A DNA stretch of 64,000 nucleotides from contig JANJTC010000005.1 in assembly GCA_024711325.1 (NCBI GenBank), positions 496,001 to 560,000 on the forward strand, written 5' to 3'. Source of the DNA: Bacteriovoracaceae bacterium. GTDB lineage: Bacteria > Bdellovibrionota > Bacteriovoracia > Bacteriovoracales > Bacteriovoracaceae. Every line of letters starts with the position of its first letter. The first letter of the stretch is position 1. A program made the translations under genes and the position numbers. Shown here piece after piece: positions 62,921 through 64,000 of the stretch. Below the pieces are notes generated by a model, which worked only from the letters and a program-made list of their open reading frames with translations, had not been told where the DNA came from and did no database searches.

Positions 62921-63026
62921 ATAAAAAGTTTAGTGTAATTTATCGAAAAACGATAACTTTATTTAAGATTACTATACCTAGGGGTTTTTTACCGTGATTC
63001 CGAGTGGTTACGTGTTTTAAACCAAT

Positions 63027-63048
63027 GGGGACTCGAATTGGGGTACCA
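63027..63048 (+). other. tRNA-3'-end-like sequence
   Basis: The bases GGGGACTCGAATTGGGGTACCA resemble a T-arm, an acceptor strand and an encoded CCA, but no matching 5' acceptor or anticodon arm was found upstream. An upstream CCGAGTGGTTA resembles a D-arm of tRNA-Ser/Leu. It may be a decayed tRNA or the scar of an insertion. Confidence 0.3.
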
Positions 63049-63053
63049 GAAAT

Positions 63054-63095
63054 AAAAAGCCTCAGCAAATTATCCCTTTCGTCTGAGGCTTTTTT
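63054..63095. terminator. strong terminator between the ATPase operon and the P-loop gene
   Basis: AAAAAGCCTCAG (63054-63065) and CTGAGGCTTTTT (63083-63094) form a 12-bp stem with a 17-base loop, with A-runs before and T-runs after, so it can work in both directions. Confidence 0.85.
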
Positions 63096-63126
63096 ATTTC
63101 TGGCGATAAATCTGTTAAATTAAATC

Positions 63127-63624
63127 ATGCAAAGAATTCATGTCACAGGAAATGCCGGTAGTGGAAAAACTACTCTCGGAAAAGCGTTATCGAAGAAGCT
63201 TAATCTAGATCTCTATGGCCTGGATCAGATTGTCTGGAAATCTGGATGGATTAAAACACCATTAGAAGAGAGAAAAGAAAAAATCCAAGAACTAATTGAA
63301 AATGAAAAATGGATTATAGAGGGTGTTTCAGGTCAAGTGTTTAAATCAGCAGAACTCATTATCATCTTAGATATTCCATTATGGGCGTGCATATTAGGTA
63401 TTTTAAAGAGATTTGCACAAAATGGACTAAAGACTCGAAACGACCTTCCAAGGAATTGTCCTGAGTACATAGGTGTTTTCAAAGCAATTAAAGTTGCTTT
63501 TATTTATCAAAAAGTAACGAGGCCATTATTGATAAATTTGGCGAACGAACTTACCCAGAATCAAAAAGTTATTTTTATAAAAAAAAGATCTGAGTGTGAA
63601 GGCTTTTTGGCATCGCTTTCTTAA
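63127..63624 (+). CDS. P-loop kinase-like protein (adenylate kinase/FlaR-like)
   Basis: 165 residues. GNAGSGKTTL at 8-17 is the Walker A loop, LDLYGLDQIVWKSGW and WIIEGVSG match the topology-modulation/FlaR-like group of small nucleotide kinases, and LIIILDIPLWACI follows as strand 3. It likely phosphorylates a nucleotide or nucleoside, but the substrate is unknown. No signal peptide. It stands alone, downstream of a terminator, with no clear Shine-Dalgarno sequence (AAATTAAATC before ATG). Confidence 0.85.
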   Translation: MQRIHVTGNAGSGKTTLGKALSKKLNLDLYGLDQIVWKSGWIKTPLEERKEKIQELIENEKWIIEGVSGQVFKSAELIIILDIPLWACILGILKRFAQNGLKTRNDLPRNCPEYIGVFKAIKVAFIYQKVTRPLLINLANELTQNQKVIFIKKRSECEGFLASLS

Positions 63625-63913
63625 GTTCTTTACTTGATGGCATTGAAGTTAGAAAGCACCCTTCGAATGGTTTCTGGAGAGGGCGTGTCGTCGCGGGCAC
63701 TTTTTATCCCCTCACCTGTTTTTTAATCATATCATTGACTTCGAAAAGATCAACAGTCTGTTTTAGTTTGAAATTCTCCTGGTGTATCAATCCTTTGAAA
63801 TATCTAACAAACATTCTTATTAAATGACTTGTTTAAGAATCCCTTAAGAGAAAATAAAGATGATGTCACTTAAACTTCCCATCATGGAGGAATAGCATGA
63901 GGTGAGGTGATTT

Positions 63914-64000
63914 ATGGAATCAAATCAAAAGAATAAAAGTATTTTTCATACTGATCAGGGTCGATGGGACCGACGGGATTTTGCAGACGATAAGTGGGCC
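63914..64000 (+). CDS. start of an unidentified gene, cut by the window edge
   Basis: ATG 63914 is preceded by AGGTGAGGTGATTT and opens a frame that runs to the window edge. It gives 29 hydrophilic residues beginning MESNQKNKSIFHTDQGRW and rich in Asp, Arg and Lys; there is no signal peptide so far. The 289 bases before it hold no clear gene; a 36-codon frame on the other strand (63704-63814) is weak. The family is not recognisable from this much. Confidence 0.55.
   Translation, partial: MESNQKNKSIFHTDQGRWDRRDFADDKWA

Noticed and set aside
63704..63814. A 36-codon frame on the minus strand upstream of the last gene
   Set aside because: Short, without a good ribosome site, and with no recognisable similarity; listed only as a remark.
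1..64000. CRISPR arrays, transposons, integrases, replication origin, rRNA
   Set aside because: No regularly spaced repeats, no transposase or integrase motif, no dnaA-box cluster and no rRNA stretch were seen.

Overview
The window is about 42% GC, densely coded and rich in small secreted proteins, lipoproteins and outer-membrane proteins. This mix, together with a rho-DUF1385-prfA-prmC gene order and large cytoplasmic coiled-coil and degenerate signalling proteins, suggests a Bdellovibrionota bacterium, most likely of the Bacteriovorax/Peredibacter type. That assignment is inferred from gene content and style; no rRNA is present to prove it. I recognise no transposase, integrase, plasmid origin or CRISPR array. 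Most of the window reads as ordinary chromosome.

Layout. 0-4 kb: the tail of a flavin-reductase-like gene, a trypsin-fold lipoprotein that has lost its catalytic residues, and a leftward dinB-ruvX-mltG operon. 4.1-8.6 kb: a rightward rho-DUF1385-prfA-prmC operon for transcription and translation termination. 8.6-14.8 kb: a leftward block with small unknown genes, an NAD aldehyde dehydrogenase with inverted repeats upstream, and a TonB receptor followed by a thioredoxin-like protein and two secreted proteins. 14.9-20.3 kb: murA, a HIT protein and envelope genes (TPR, FecR). 20.4-24.2 kb: an orphan OmpR-type regulator, then guaB-guaA for GMP synthesis, with a strong hairpin covering the guaB ribosome binding site. 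24.2-28.2 kb: secreted proteins and a partial methionine salvage operon, mtnB-mtnD-mtnC. 28.4-36.1 kb: dnaE followed by a coupled set of envelope/signalling genes (FlgT-like lipoprotein, receiver plus degenerate HD-GYP protein, lipoprotein). 36.1-44.5 kb: queC, a phosphohexomutase, a ferredoxin, a Na+/H+ antiporter, an AlkC-type DNA repair protein, ilvE, and a two-gene proton-channel/vWA module. 44.5-50.2 kb: Cys-rich and His/Asn/Gly-rich exported proteins, a frameshifted outer-membrane protein gene, a LysR-LysE pair, a PaiB-like protein and tRNA-Val. 50.3-54.7 kb: a heterodimeric ABC exporter and a DsbA-like lipoprotein. 54.8-60.3 kb: a 647-residue coiled-coil protein, a pyruvate kinase fused to a ferredoxin domain, queG and an alpha/beta hydrolase. 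60.4-63.1 kb: tRNA-Phe followed by a compact leftward three-gene operon (AAA ATPase, gluzincin-like metalloprotease, small lipoprotein), ending near a tRNA-3'-end-like sequence. 63.1-64 kb: a P-loop kinase-like gene and the start of another gene.

Connections between genes. Queuosine synthesis is represented twice (queC early, queG late), and Fe-S proteins recur (ferredoxin, pyruvate kinase fusion, QueG). Thiol chemistry is represented in the envelope by a CSYC protein, a CPFC lipoprotein and a Cys-rich secreted protein. Several genes have no Shine-Dalgarno sequence but carry a -10-like hexamer 6-10 bases before the start codon, which suggests leaderless mRNAs. The most unusual single observations are the pyruvate kinase-ferredoxin fusion, the ExbB-like/vWA module, the hairpin over the guaB start, and the coupled three-gene operon next to tRNA-Phe.
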